In this document: one piece after another, positions 11,401-21,504 of the stretch | Position numbering within the stretch: the stretch's first letter is position 1 | How the letters are laid out: every line of letters starts with the position of its first letter | Assembly: GCF_042477335.2 (NCBI RefSeq) | Contig: NC_091246.1 | Coordinates: forward strand, 252,307,001 to 252,371,000 | Length of the DNA stretch: 64,000 nt | Direction: 5' to 3' | Source of the DNA: Ovis canadensis | Lineage: Eukaryota > Chordata > Mammalia > Artiodactyla > Bovidae | Notes under the pieces: generated by a model | Database searches by the model: none | What the model was told of the DNA's origin: nothing | Seen by the model: only the letters and a program-made list of their open reading frames with translations | Translations under genes and position numbers: made by a program

Positions 11401-12316
11401 TGTCAAAGGAGTATAGCCAATAAATGTCTTTCCTCCAATGTATTAAGGACCTGCTGCGTATCCTGCCTCGCCCATTATCACAGTTAGGCGTCGGCACTCC
11501 AGTTACACCCCTATTTTTCAGTCACTGACATATATCCCAACACAAAAACAGAGAAGTCTCTTTTCTCTCAGGAAGGGAACCGGCACTTCTTGACCCTTGT
11601 GTTAATGAAGATTCTGTCCATAACAGAGGCCCAGGTGAAGTGGCTTAAACTCACAAGAGATGATGCTGCCACATAGGAAAAGGCCAGAAGAGGCATTTCA
11701 GGGCTGGTGTAGAGGCCGCACAGCCTTCAGGGGCCAACACTCTCTCTCTTGCTACTCTGCCAACCTTACGTGGCTCACGATGGCTGCTGAAGCCCTGGCC
11801 ATCCCGTCTGCATTCCAGCCAGCAGGAAAGAGGAAACAGGGAGAAAGCAGAAGCATTCCCCCTTTTAAAGAGACTTCCAAGGAGCACCGAATAACGCTGT
11901 GCTTCATCTCATAGGCCAGAGCGCATCACCATAGTGCACTCCACGGCCAGGGAGGCTGGAGAATACGTCCAGCTATCGCTTGGTCTTATGACTCAGGGGA
12001 AGGAGGAGAGGGAATCGTGGGAAGCCCCTTGCAGTCTTCCTAGCCATAGCTCTATTCTCGATTTCAGAAGTATTCCTGGGGGAACCTTCAGAGCAACCCT
12101 CTGAGGTACTCACTCTTACTGCCCCCATTTTACAGCTGAGGCAAGTGGAGGTCAGGGGGATACAGGGCTTGCCCATGGTCCCTCCGCTGGTGAGCCACAG
12201 AGCCCTTCCACTGTAACCTAAAGCTGCAGACAGAGAATGGGAGCTGCCACTCCAGACTTCTATCGGGAGGACCTTTCCTGCCCCCACAGGACCCAGACTG
12301 TAGAGAAGCTTCCTTT

Positions 12317-12640
12317 TGTTGTTCAGTCACTCAGTCATTTCCCTTTGTGGACCGCAGCGCGCCAGCCTCCCTGTCCATCACCCACTCCCGGAGCTTGCTC
12401 AAGCTTACGTCCATTAAGCCAGTGATGCCATCCAACCATCTCATGCTCTGTCGTCCCCTTCTCCCACCTCCAATCTTTCCCAACATCAGGGTCTTTTCCA
12501 GTGAGTCAGTTCTTCACATCAGGTGGCCAAAGTATTGGACCTTCAGCATCAGTCCTTCCAGTGAATATTCAGTGTTGGTTTCCTTTAGGATGGACTGGTT
12601 TGATCTCCCTGCTGTCCAAGGGACTCTCTAGAGTCTTCTC
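12317..12640 (-). mobile_element. BovB LINE 3' tail, antisense, with target duplication
   Basis: It is a 5'-truncated BovB terminus in antisense, with landmarks tgttgttcagtcactcagtc, gatgccatccaaccatctca, ggtggccaaagtattgg and ctgctgtccaagggactctc. An 11-bp direct repeat, aagcttccttt, lies at 12306-12316 and 12641-12651 and fits a target-site duplication. The insertion ends about 180 bases upstream of the TMCO4 terminal exon. Confidence 0.9.
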
Positions 12641-12822
12641 AAGCTTCCTTTATCTTTATTTAATAAATTCTAGAGCAGCCTTGAACCCAGAGGCTTCCCA
12701 CTCACTCTGGATTGGAGAATCATCGAGGGTTGGAGTGATGGTGTTGGTTGATGACACGGGGAGAGGCCCAGGGGTCCTGGGAGGACTGGGCTCTGTGGTG
12801 CTCACTTCCTGCCCTCTTGCAG

Positions 12823-13230
12823 GTCAGTGGCCACTTGGACTATGCCAAGCAGATGGACGTCATCCTGAAGGCCGTGGGCATCCGCACCAAGCCCAGCTGG
12901 GATGAGAAGGGACTCTTGCTGGCCCCAGGCAGCCTGCCCCAAGAGGAATCCCGCCAGGCGGCAGCCACCTCTTCATCAGATCAGACCACCAACCAGGATG
13001 GGCAAACCCAGGGTCCCACATCCGGAGACACCCCCAAAGCAGCCATACCCCCTGACCTCTGCCAAGCCCAGGTGCCAGCGGAACTGGACCAGTCTGAAGG
13101 GGCCTCCCTTCCTGCTGCTACCAGGCCTGCTGAGAGCCCCCCTCTCTGCAGCCATGGCCTGGGCACCAACCCACTGGGCTGCCCTGCCTGTGCCCGTGAG
13201 ACACAGGGGCCCTGCCCAGGGCTTGACTGA
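12823..13230 (+). CDS. TMCO4: TMCO4 terminal coding exon
   Basis: The exon follows a consensus acceptor (tgccctcttgcag) and is open in phase 0 for 135 codons to TGA at 13228-13230. It begins V-S-G-H-L-D-Y-A-K-Q-M and continues the previous exon without a break. The first ~40 residues, including I-R-T-K-P-S-W-D-E-K-G, match conserved TMCO4 sequence. The remainder is a low-complexity proline/glutamine/serine-rich tail with no predicted fold or membrane segment, and it ends G-P-C-P-G-L-D, as the human protein does in my recollection. The tail is probably cytosolic and disordered (inference). An overlapping 337-codon open frame starting at 12902 is a shadow in another frame. Confidence 0.92.
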   Translation, partial: VSGHLDYAKQMDVILKAVGIRTKPSWDEKGLLLAPGSLPQEESRQAAATSSSDQTTNQDGQTQGPTSGDTPKAAIPPDLCQAQVPAELDQSEGASLPAATRPAESPPLCSHGLGTNPLGCPACARETQGPCPGLD

Positions 13231-13924
13231 TCCGAGGAGAGTCACCTTCCCAGACTGCTTCATGGAGCACCCTCTTACTCTGCTTCACCTGCTCCCCCGC
13301 CACAAGCTCTGGAGATGGAGAATCTCTACCACTGCCTTTGCTAAATTGAAGACGTTGGTACTGGAAGGACAGGGGCTTGTAAGGAGACACTGTCCCTTCC
13401 CCGAGGAATGGAGGCCAGAGCTCCACAGAGTCAAGCCAGCACAGTACGGATCCCTGGGGCTGAACTGGCTGGGTACCTCCTGTGCTTTGGGTCAGCGCTG
13501 GGGGTCAATTGCCCGTCCGGAGCTCTCTGGAGCCACCCTGGCAAGCTCTCCAGCCTCAAGAGCCTGGTGTCCGCCCACCCCTCCAACCACTGTCCAGAGC
13601 TGTGCTCCAGCCCACAGGCACCATGGGGGGGTGGGTCCAGTGGGGAGCGGACAGCTTACCCTCTCTGCCCTTGGGAGATCTGATGAGATTTTCCTTGTGC
13701 AGCCATCCAGGCCGAGCCCTGCACAACCACAGGGGCGGCCATCAGAAACATGTGACGTGAAGGCCCCCCCACAAAGCCACAGGGGGGCCCTGAATATAAT
13801 GGTTACAGAGCAGAGTGCACAGACTCTGGGTCTGCAGGCAGTGTGGACAGGAGCTGGGCCTGGGACAAGAATGAAGTACGTGGGGGGATTTCCTATGGCA
13901 GAAACAATGGTGTGATGATCATAA

Positions 13925-14165
13925 TAATAGATAATAACACTCGCTACCATTTATTAAGCATCTACCGTGTGCAGAGCACTTTGTACGGATTGTCTCAGCT
14001 GACCCCTCACAACAACCCAGTGAGGTAGGTACTATTATTGTCTTCGTTTTCACCGTCAGGCCCAGAGCGTTTAGGGAACCTGCCCGAGATCACACAGGTG
14101 ATCAGCCTCAAAACCCAGTCAGTCAACCTCCAGAGCCCGAGCCCTTAGTCACTGTAGCTGCACCC
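13925..14165 (-). repeat. MIR SINE, antisense
   Basis: The order is ccatttattaagcatctacc, gtgtgcagagcac, gaggtaggtactattattgt, gatcacacaggtgatc and gagcccttagtcactgt, the standard antisense MIR layout. Confidence 0.7.
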
Positions 14166-15344
14166 CTGACCCCTCCTCCTTGGTGCTCCCACTGGCTCCG
14201 AATGACAGAGCCGGACATGACCCCTCCCCCGCACTGTGCGCTCGGGGAGGCCGGAGCCCAGGCAGAGGGAATGTTGACAAGCCCGGGAGGAGGCAGCTGG
14301 GGTTGGAGAGAATCGGGGGATTAGAGTATTGGAGCTGAATCGGTCCTCGGGGGATGTGTGTTTGTTCCTTCAGCAGATATTCAGAGCCTGTTGGTCCAAA
14401 GCGCTGCTGGTCACACAGCCTGCTGCTGTTGGTCCAAACCGCTCATGTCACCCACGGAAGACTCAGCCCTGAGAGAGGAAAGGACGTTGCTGAGGTCCCA
14501 GAGCAAGCTCGGGCAGAGTCTGGACCAGAACACAGGACACCCGCACCCAGAGTCTCTTCCCCCTTCACCAGCGGCTTCTCCAGCCCGAGTAGCCCTTCAA
14601 GCAGATTCAGTCCACACCGCAGTCACCACCTCAGCTAGGGCTTATTGAGAGTCCACTGGGGCAAGCCTGGGGCTAGAAGGGGAGCCCGACAAGCACCGTG
14701 GCCCCTGCAGAGTCAGTGGCATGGCCAGAATGGAGTCTCCATGCTCAGTACCATGGAGAGCGCCAGGCCGCCCAGGGTGGCCCCTGGGATCGCGGTTGGT
14801 AGAACTTGGTGGGAAGATGGGAGGGTGGCGGGCAATGGAGTAAGAAAAACCTCAGACTGAACGGGAACCTAAAGCGGGTAAACTTTGGGAACCAAGAGTT
14901 CCTCATCAGAAAAACAAAAAGCAAGTCCTGTGCCGGCGTCCACCTGCCTCCCCCACGGCACCTGCCCGTACCAGGGATGGCTTCTCTACAACTCTGCTGA
15001 CCCAGTGCCCACGGCTGCTTCCCTCACTGACCCCAGGGAAGGCCAGAAGGCAGCAGGAGAGGGACTGGTTCTGTCCTCATCAGATGGTTCCCTTCTAGGC
15101 CAAAGGAAGCCCAAGGTAGGGAACACCCATCCTTGATCTTGAGCAAGAACCCAGCAGCTACCCATGTGCTGCCAGGAGGGGCAGGGCAGCAGCCTAGCCA
15201 GGGGTTGGGGAGACAGAGTCAGATCGTGGGCTGCGGGCCAGGGCTGAGGAGGAGGAAGGCAGGGGTAAAAAAGTGGGAACAGTGGCCCTTCCTGGCCCTC
15301 CGCCAGGGGCCAGGGGATTGGATGGCCAGGAGTTACAACAGCAG

Positions 15345-15500
15345 CAGGGACCACCCACTAACCACCTGCCAAGTACTGGGCGTTCTGTGCCCACAAGGCC
15401 CTAGGAGGCAGGCATCGTTTCCCCATTTGCATGTGGAATACCAGGCTCAGAGGTTAAGTAACTTGTACAAGGGCTGGAAAGCAGTGAAGCGGAGGTTCAA
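15345..15500 (-). repeat. MIR-like remnant
   Basis: aaccacctgccaagtactgg, cgtttccccatttgcatgtgg and caggctcagaggttaagtaa give a degraded antisense MIR. Confidence 0.5.
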
Positions 15501-15599
15501 ACTTTGCCTGCCTGACTCCCAGGCTCAGATATTTACTATGCAGCACGTATATCCTGAGAGCCTAGCTGGTCTGAAAACTGTCTAGCCAGACATCCTCAG

Positions 15600-15785
15600 G
15601 TTAAAGATCCCCTGAGCCAGCACATCTCAAACCATAACGTGCACACGATTCACCTGGCGACCAGCAGGTCTAGGGTGGGGCAGGGGCGTGCACTTCTAAC
15701 AGACTCCCGGGAGCTGATGCTGATGGTCAAGGCCCGCAGAGCAAGGGATCTGGCCCAGCGCTGAGCCACCTCTGCAGACAGAGGC
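15600..15785. repeat. MER5-like hAT remnant
   Basis: ccagcacatctcaaaccata, gattcacctggcga, then aacagactcccgggagctga and tgctgatg resemble the MER5 family. It is partial. Confidence 0.5.
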
Positions 15786-16128
15786 ATGGCTCCCACGCAG
15801 GCTGATAAGATGTGCAAGGGAGGTGACTGCCTGCATCCTAAGCTGGATCAAGAGGGCCTCACCCCACTCCTGGGAGTCCTCCAACCCTGCTCTACACACA
15901 CACACCAGTTACACTCAGTGGTGAGGCATCCTGGAGAAAACTGGCCTAAAGCCAGCAACCAGGCCTCCAGGTTGGAGGCCTGCAGTGTGCAGGGGATCCT
16001 GACTCAGTGCCACCCACTGGAGCTCAGAATGGCTCCCCAGAGGACCTGTAGCCTCCTGGTTTTAGCCAAGGGCTGGTCCAAGGCCTTGGGGGACCTGATC
16101 CCATCCAGTCCAGTTCTCCACGCCTGCA

Positions 16129-16578
16129 TCAGTTCGTGGGGGTCCCAGGCAGATGCGGCCGCAGCTCAGGCTCCGTGCGATCGATGCTGAAGAAGTTGAC
16201 GGTAGTAGAGGCCCTGGCAGGAGGGGGTGGGTCCCGGGTGGCCTCGCCAGGCAGCAGCAGCTGGGCCGTGAGCTGCGGGCCAGGAAAGCCCCCGGAGCCC
16301 GAGCCCGAGTCCGAGTCCGAGTCCGGCGGCAGGGGCAGGGGCAGCACGTGCTGCAGGCTCAGGCCGGGCCGCGCGCCGCTGTGAGAGGTCCGCACGGAGG
16401 GCGAGGCGAGGCCCGGCTGCTGCTCCCGGGGGCCGCGGGGACACGGCAGGAGCCTGCCCAGAGCCCGCCGGAAGTCCCGCATGAAGAGAGGGTAGATGAT
16501 GGGGTTCATGGTGCTGTTGCAGTAGCCCAGCCACGTGAGGACGTCAAAGAGCCCCAGGGAGATGCAGCCACACACGGC
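16129..16578 (-). CDS. HTR6: HTR6 coding exon 3 (helix 7 and C-terminal tail)
   Basis: The exon follows a cgccccctccag acceptor on the minus strand. It encodes residues 292-440 and stops at TGA (complement of 16129-16131). It starts A-V-C-G-C-I-S and contains transmembrane helix 7 with the N-P-I-I-Y motif at 316-320, then helix 8 and a palmitoylation-type cysteine in L-P-C-P. The long cytosolic tail includes an S/D/G repeat (P-D-S-D-S-D-S-G-S-G-S-G), encoded by hexamer repeats at about 16293-16326. The tail ends T-P-T-N, close to the human end. The family signals through Gs from the plasma membrane and primary cilia of neurons. The + strand frames over this exon are shadows. Confidence 0.96.
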   Translation of the reverse strand, partial: AVCGCISLGLFDVLTWLGYCNSTMNPIIYPLFMRDFRRALGRLLPCPRGPREQQPGLASPSVRTSHSGARPGLSLQHVLPLPLPPDSDSDSGSGSGGFPGPQLTAQLLLPGEATRDPPPPARASTTVNFFSIDRTEPELRPHLPGTPTN

Positions 16579-16778
16579 CTGGAGGGGGCGGGGGGACATC
16601 CTGGAGCCGGGGCGCAGGGCACCCCACCCAGCGTGGATGCGACAGACCGCAAACACGCGCTCTCAGTGGCTGCCCGCCCCCCTCCCTCCCCAGCTCTGGG
16701 GGTGCAGGGTCAGCGGTGGTGGGATTCGGGGCCTCCCCAGCAAGGCGGGGACTCACCCACCCCCAGCGGTGGCATTAC

Positions 16779-16937
16779 CTGGACTATGTTGGCCACAAAG
16801 AAAGGCAGCCAGGTCACAAAGAACATGCCCAGCAGGATGCCCAGGGTCAGGCTGGCCTTTAAGGCCTTCCTGCTATGCTTGCTGGCTAGACGCCGGCTGT
16901 CAGCTGACTCCACCCCTGGGCGTGGGGTCCTGGGCAC
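16779..16937 (-). CDS. HTR6: HTR6 coding exon 2 (third loop end and helix 6)
   Basis: This exon has 53 codons, residues 239-291, and both ends are in phase 0. The acceptor is ttcctctctgcag and the donor is gtaatg. It encodes the C-terminal part of intracellular loop 3 (starting V-P-R-T-P-R-P-G) and transmembrane helix 6. Helix 6 contains the T-W-L-P toggle region, with W281, F284, F285 and N288 at the positions used for ligand binding in the human receptor. It joins exon 3 as N-I-V-Q / A-V-C-G. On the genomic + strand, a degenerate repeat block starts about 45 bases beyond the acceptor. Confidence 0.95.
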
Positions 16938-16982
16938 CTGCAGAGAGGAAGGCCACGTGACTTGTCTGCACCTCTTCCTGGC

Positions 16983-17320
16983 CCCAGACTGAGCCTTAAT
17001 CCTAATTCTAGGCCGAGCCCTTAACACACTCAGCCTTGACCCTTGAATGGGCTCCAGCTGTAGTCCTAGCCTGAGCCCTGACCCTGACTCCAGGCTGAAC
17101 CTTGACCTTGGCTTCAGAGTGAGCCCCTCAATAAGCTAAACTCTGCTCATGGCCTGACCGCTGATACCTGCCACAGATTGAGCCCCACACAGCCACAGTC
17201 TCAGACTGAGCCTCCAGCCTGGGCCGGACTGGGCCCAGCTTTAGCCCCAGACCGAGCCTTGATCCCAGAAATAGAAGCCTTTGTCCTGGTCCTGCCCCAG
17301 GCCCTGACCCTGACTAGCAG
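16983..17320. repeat. Degenerate tandem repeat block
   Basis: About ten imperfect units of roughly 25-45 bases are present, each with a core close to agactgagccttgaccctgac. Examples are ccctgaccctgactccaggc, cagattgagccccac, cagactgagcctcc and cagaccgagccttgatccc. It lies in HTR6 intron 1, directly upstream of exon 2 on the coding strand. Confidence 0.75.
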
Positions 17321-17760
17321 TGCACAGGGAGCTCTAGGAAGGGCGGTGAGACTTCCCAGGGGCTCGTGTTCCTGCTTGTTGGACAGTGTCGAACGCTGTG
17401 CTTTGCAGGGAGTGAGGGCCTCCTGAGCTGTTGGCTTTGTGTCTGGACGCAGTGTCGTCCTGCACTGCACTTGGGCACTTCAAGAATTAGCTGCAATTGG
17501 ACAGTACTTGACGAAAGAGGACAGCTGCTGTGCGAGGCTTGACAATCTCTTTGCCTGTGAATTGATTCTCTTGATATTTTGGAGTGACAGTTTTGCACCA
17601 CTGTTTTCATGATCCACAAAATAAAGTTTATTTTGAAAACATGTGCAATTAAATATCTTATAAATCACTAGGGATGGGAGTGACCTTGGTATTTTAGACT
17701 TGGATTTCACTGTGGACTTAGAGACAGCTTCATTCCCACACAGGGATTTCACGAGCAGGA
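17320..17760. other. Unidentified stretch with an AATAAA and a minus-strand open frame
   Basis: On the + strand AATAAA occurs at 17620-17625, within ccacaaaataaagtttatt. On the - strand an open frame of 90 codons (17480-17752) starts with M-K-S-L-C-G. It might be a fragment of an old transposon or retrocopy, but I do not recognise it and see no splice or domain support. Confidence 0.3.
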
Positions 17761-17984
17761 GCTGGGAGAAGAGGAGGAAAAAGGAGAGGCTCTGCAGGAG
17801 ACAAGGCCTGAGGGGCTCGAATGTGGCTTTTATAAACTGGAGACCAGGAGTCCCAAAACATAAAAGGCTCTCTGTACTGGATGACCCATTAGCCCAGCAG
17901 TTCTCTTAATGTTTTTCTGTGAGCCCACTGAAATTCAAATGAAATCTACACAACTTACTCCCCAGAAAACAGCTTTTGTAAATG

Positions 17985-18022
17985 TTTACAAACACACACA
18001 CACGTGTATACACACACAGAAG
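17985..18022. repeat. (AC)n microsatellite, interrupted
   Basis: aacacacacacacacgtg followed by tatacacacacag. Confidence 0.8.
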
Positions 18023-18764
18023 AAAAAATTTCCCACATAGCCAGAGAGTTCAGAGACCACTGCAAAGTCCATCCCTGAAACCCCTAGGAATCTACAAAAG
18101 CTGCAACGTGAAGCCCTCCTCTAAACCATGTGTTGTAATCAACTTGGATTTTCATATATCCTCTACACAAAGTGAAACCCACCTATGTGGACAGCTTATG
18201 TAGATACTGGGGTGAGCATAATTCACTAGACTATGAAAGGGTATGTGTGCTGCCTGGGAATACACCTGGGCTTTAAAGGCCAAAGATTCCCCCCAGCACT
18301 TCCTAAAGTGTGCAAGAGCCCAGCTTAGCTCTTGAGGCAACCAGAGACAGGCTGGGGAGTCAGGAGGAGGCAGGAAGCAAGGAGCCAGGTTCCCAGGCAA
18401 CCTTCGCAGATGGAAAGGGGCGGAGGCAAAGCCAAGATGCATGAACCCCCCGGGAGCATTAAAGCCACCCCCACTCCCACATGCAGGAACTCCCCCTCCC
18501 AGCCTTGTTCTCGCTTGTCTCTTCAGGGTACCCAGGCTTGGTTCCTGTCCAAGGTGCTGAAACCCCAGATGCGTGCTGTCCTTCTGTGGGATCTGGAATG
18601 GCGGTGGGCAGGAGAGTGGAGACAGGCACCCTGTAACTCCTGCTTTTCGATGTATTTGTCCAGGTGAAATCTGGTTAGACAAATATCAAGGCTCACACAG
18701 GGGAGCCTAAAAGAGGCTCTTGATTCTTCCCACTTTCTTGGTGGGGCACAGAGGCGAGAGCTGG

Positions 18765-18955
18765 GCTTTTAAAACAAGTGATCAGGCTTCAAACCGTGCC
18801 TCTACCACTCACTCACTTGTGATCTTGAGAGAATCAGCTTCCACATTTGTCAAATGGGAGAAAACGCTCAGCTTATGGAGCTGCTGTGAGGCTGCAGATA
18901 ATACGCATATGCCCTGTGCTGGACACGGAGTTAATGCGCGCGCATAGCAGCCCTG
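18765..18955 (+). repeat. MIR SINE, sense
   Basis: ttttaaaacaagtgatcagg, ctctaccactcactcacttg, tgatcttgagagaatcagct, tgtcaaatgggag and ctgctgtgaggctgcagata follow MIR order. Confidence 0.65.
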
Positions 18956-19639
18956 ACATCGTTCAGTGGTGTGTGGATGAGGCTGGGGAAGTTTGTAGCG
19001 CCCTCGGGAGCTGGTCCTCCTGCCAACAGCTCAGGCTTTCCAAAGCAGCGCAGACCTCAGGACAAAGGCTCTGACTCACTCACTGTGCGGTAGCCAGGGA
19101 GAAAAGGAGGGTCTGCTTTCCCTCCCCTCTCATTCTCTCTTCTCCAGAGTGGACTCTCTGTGGCTCCTGTGGCCCCACTGGTCAGTCTGGAGGGAGAGCC
19201 TCCTGCTTCCCCAAAAGAATCTCCTAAGAGCCGCTCTGACTTTGGATTGCTGCCATCAATGGGGACAGACAAGAGGAGGAGGGAGACACCATCTCCCGCA
19301 GGCCCCAGCCACACAGGTAACCCCTCACCCCTGGAAGCCTGGTGAGGAGGCAAGAGACAGCCATGATCTTGCCAAGGCTCTCGGGCACTGGGGAACCAAG
19401 GCACTCGGGGAGATAAGACAGGGGCCATCATCGGGGAGGGCGACCCAGAGGGTCAACCATGATCTGAGGGTCCCTCTCCAGTCTTCCTGGGAAGAAACCT
19501 GCATTTTCCTGCCTCTTCTTCTCCCCAAAGAATTGACTCAAGAAAGCAGGCAAAAGGGAAGAAACTGAGGCTCAGCGAGAGTAGGGGGCCTTCCCAAGGT
19601 CACACTGTGCTCAAACCAAAGCACCACAGACCCCCTACG

Positions 19640-19862
19640 CCGTTAGCCCCACTTACTGAGTGCTTACAATGCGTCTGCACCTGATACTCATTCTGTCGTT
19701 CGGTCTTTCTGGGAGGAAGGTGTTATACTCTTCATCTTGCAGATGAGGCTGAGAGAGGCAAAATAGCTAGCCAGGAGTCACGCAGCAGACAAGAGTTGAG
19801 GCAGGGAATTAAAGTCACCTCCGGCTCCAGACGCTGAGCCTTCTCCACTTTACCATGCTGCT
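19640..19862 (-). repeat. MIR SINE, antisense
   Basis: ccccacttactgagtgctta, gaaggtgttatactcttc, ttgcagatgaggctgagag, agtcacgcagcagacaagag and ccttctccactttaccatgc give the antisense layout. Confidence 0.65.
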
Positions 19863-20164
19863 TCCATTCTGGAGGATGATAGCCCCAAGCAAAACCCCAC
19901 CACTCTTAGCAAGAGGCCCTGGTGGAACAGAAGCCGAGGGCCACCACCAGCCCACACCCTGGGGTCCGGGCAGTGCCATCCTGCTCACCTCCCTCTGCCC
20001 TAAAGCCACCTTAGACCCCTCGTGGCATGCTCTGTTGTTGGCACGTCCCTTACATCACCACACGTCTGTGGCGTTTCCCACTGTCAGAGGGGGACAACTT
20101 GGCAGGGCCCTGCCAAGAGGGAGGCCTGCCTGCAGGACCCTACATGCATAAACAGCTGTACACC

Positions 20165-20840
20165 TGTCTGTCCACTCAGCACGAACAAGGATGTATTCCG
20201 CAGCTCCATTCGTGACAGAAAAAAAATGGAAACAGCTCACAAGTCCATCAGAGGAGAGCGGTTAAATAAACCCTGGCTTAGAAAACTATAGTGAAAGTCA
20301 CTCAGTCGTGTCTGACTCTTTGTGACCCCAGGGACTGTACACAGTCCACAGGATTCTCCAGGCCAGAACACTGGAGTGGGCTGTCATTCCCTTCTCCAGG
20401 GGGTCTTCCCAACCCAAGGATCAAACCCAGGTCTCCCATGTTGCAGGAGGATTCTTTACCAGCTGAGCCACCAGGGAAGCCTTAGAATACTATACAGACG
20501 TTTAAAAGGGTAAATACATTCCCACCATAAAATACTACACAGACGTTTAAAAGAACAAATCGATCCCACGGAAAGATCTCCACGACACAGGATCAAGTGA
20601 TAACAGCAAGTTGCAAGACCAGACAGACAGCCTCTGTTTAAAAAAAGACACAAAGCAAGGCGTAAGTTTCTTTAGGCACATAGACAAATACACAAACACG
20701 GAGGGAAAGAGCTGGAAAGGCATGGAGAGACAGGAGTGGGAGGGCCTGGATGAGGCCAGGGGGCCTTTTACTTTATCGCTACTGATGAATTTTCGTTTTA
20801 AAGTGGACTTACATATTCCCTCGAGTAATTTCAAATTTGT
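20165..20840 (+). repeat. L1M-like 3' UTR remnant, split by a Bov-tA
   Basis: acaagtccatcagaggagag, cggttaaataaaccctggct, aatactatacagacgtttaa, ggaaagatctccacgacac and agcaagttgcaagaccaga match the pattern of old mammalian L1 3' ends. It is interrupted by the SINE at 20291-20480. A short internal duplication (acagacgtttaaaag twice) follows the SINE. Confidence 0.6.
20291..20480 (-). repeat. Bov-tA SINE, antisense, with target duplication
   Basis: It has gtcactcagtcgtgtctgac at one end and accagctgagccaccagggaa at the other. The flanks are a 14-base near-perfect direct repeat (cttagaaaactata at 20277-20290, cttagaatactata at 20481-20494). Confidence 0.9.
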
Positions 20841-20854
20841 ATGACCAGCTAACC

Positions 20855-21075
20855 ATGTGCGCTCAGTCACCTTGCTGTGTCCAACTCTTTGAGACCCCAT
20901 GGACTGTAGCCCACCAGGCTCCTCTGTCCATGGGATTTTCCAGGCAAGAATACTGGAGCGGGTTGCCATTTCCCCCTCCAGGGGACCTTCCTGACCCAGA
21001 GTTCCAACCGGCATCTCTTGCACCTCCTACACTGGCAAGCAGAACCTCAACCACTGTGCCCCCTGGGAAGCCCAG
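20855..21075 (-). repeat. Bov-tA SINE, antisense
   Basis: gtgcgctcagtcaccttgct, gagaccccatggactgtagc, then cccctccaggggaccttcct and the head gtgccccctgggaagccc. Confidence 0.9.
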
Positions 21076-21094
21076 CCATCTAATCATAGTGTGA

Positions 21095-21345
21095 AGGTGC
21101 TAAGTAGACGTTGGAGTTAGCCTGCCTGGTTCAAACTGTGACTCTGTTACTAAGTAGCTGAGCAACCTTAAGCAAGGTACTTAACCTCTCTGGGCCTCAG
21201 CCCTCTTCTCTGCAAGCTGGCAATTCTCATATGACATCCACCTTGTAGGACTGTAGTGAGGATTAAATAGGATAATAGAAAGTTACTTGAATGGTGCCTG
21301 GTACATAGTAAGTACTGTGTGGGTACTGTTGGTTACTAAGAGTGA
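21095..21345 (+). repeat. MIR SINE, sense
   Basis: ttagcctgcctggttcaaac, gtacttaacctctctgggcc, gtagtgaggattaaatagg and ggtgcctggtacatagtaag are all in MIR order; it is one of the clearest copies in the window. Confidence 0.8.
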
Positions 21346-21504
21346 GTACTGTTAGTTACTAAGTTAGTGATCATGGTTGGTGTTCATTGTTATTTGTATG
21401 CACCTCAGCTCCTTGATAATGGTGATGAGGCTGCTGATGGCAGCCGCGCTTGTTTCTGCCCCTAGGAAGACTCAAAGGGGTGAACTTCCAGCGCCGTGCA
21501 TTTC

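Larger units (their letters stand above)
2875..12822 (+). other. TMCO4 last intron (9.9 kb)
   Basis: It starts gtgagt and ends ttgcag. It is largely repeats: Bov-tA copies (3414, 5528, 6912), CHR-type SINEs (3690, 4783, 9690), MIR/MER5 remnants, a 1.8 kb sense BovB LINE (7240-9006) and an antisense BovB tail (12317-12640). The stretches 5040-5520, 6230-6900 and 10470-11290 look unique, and I see no gene or RNA there. About 11595-11970 resembles an old mammalian interspersed repeat that I cannot name. Confidence 0.75.
1..13230 (+). other. TMCO4: TMCO4 gene, 3' portion (5' part lies outside the window)
   Basis: Gene-span entry. Two coding exons on this strand (2757-2874 and 12823-13230) join in frame and read as the C-terminal part of TMCO4 (transmembrane and coiled-coil domain protein 4). 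The exons encoding the coiled coil, the membrane segments and most of the DUF726 alpha/beta-hydrolase-like region must lie to the left of base 1. The rest of this span is intron. The gene converges on HTR6, as TMCO4 and HTR6 do in human 1p36.13, and this supports the call. The polyadenylation site is not clear, so the span is ended at the stop codon. Confidence 0.9.
13231..16128. other. Convergent 3' region between TMCO4 and HTR6
   Basis: It must contain the TMCO4 3' UTR (+) and the HTR6 3' UTR (-). I found no canonical AATAAA for TMCO4 close to its stop; a variant AATATA occurs at 13792-13797. An AATAAA on the - strand (13951-13956) lies inside a MIR-like element and may not be used. Repeats present are a MIR-like block (13925-14165), a second one at 15345-15500 and a MER5-like remnant (15600-15785). 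No other gene is seen. Confidence 0.55.

Noticed and set aside
12902-13915. 337-codon open frame on the + strand
   Set aside because: It overlaps the TMCO4 terminal exon in a different frame and runs into the 3' UTR; no splice signal or recognisable protein supports it.
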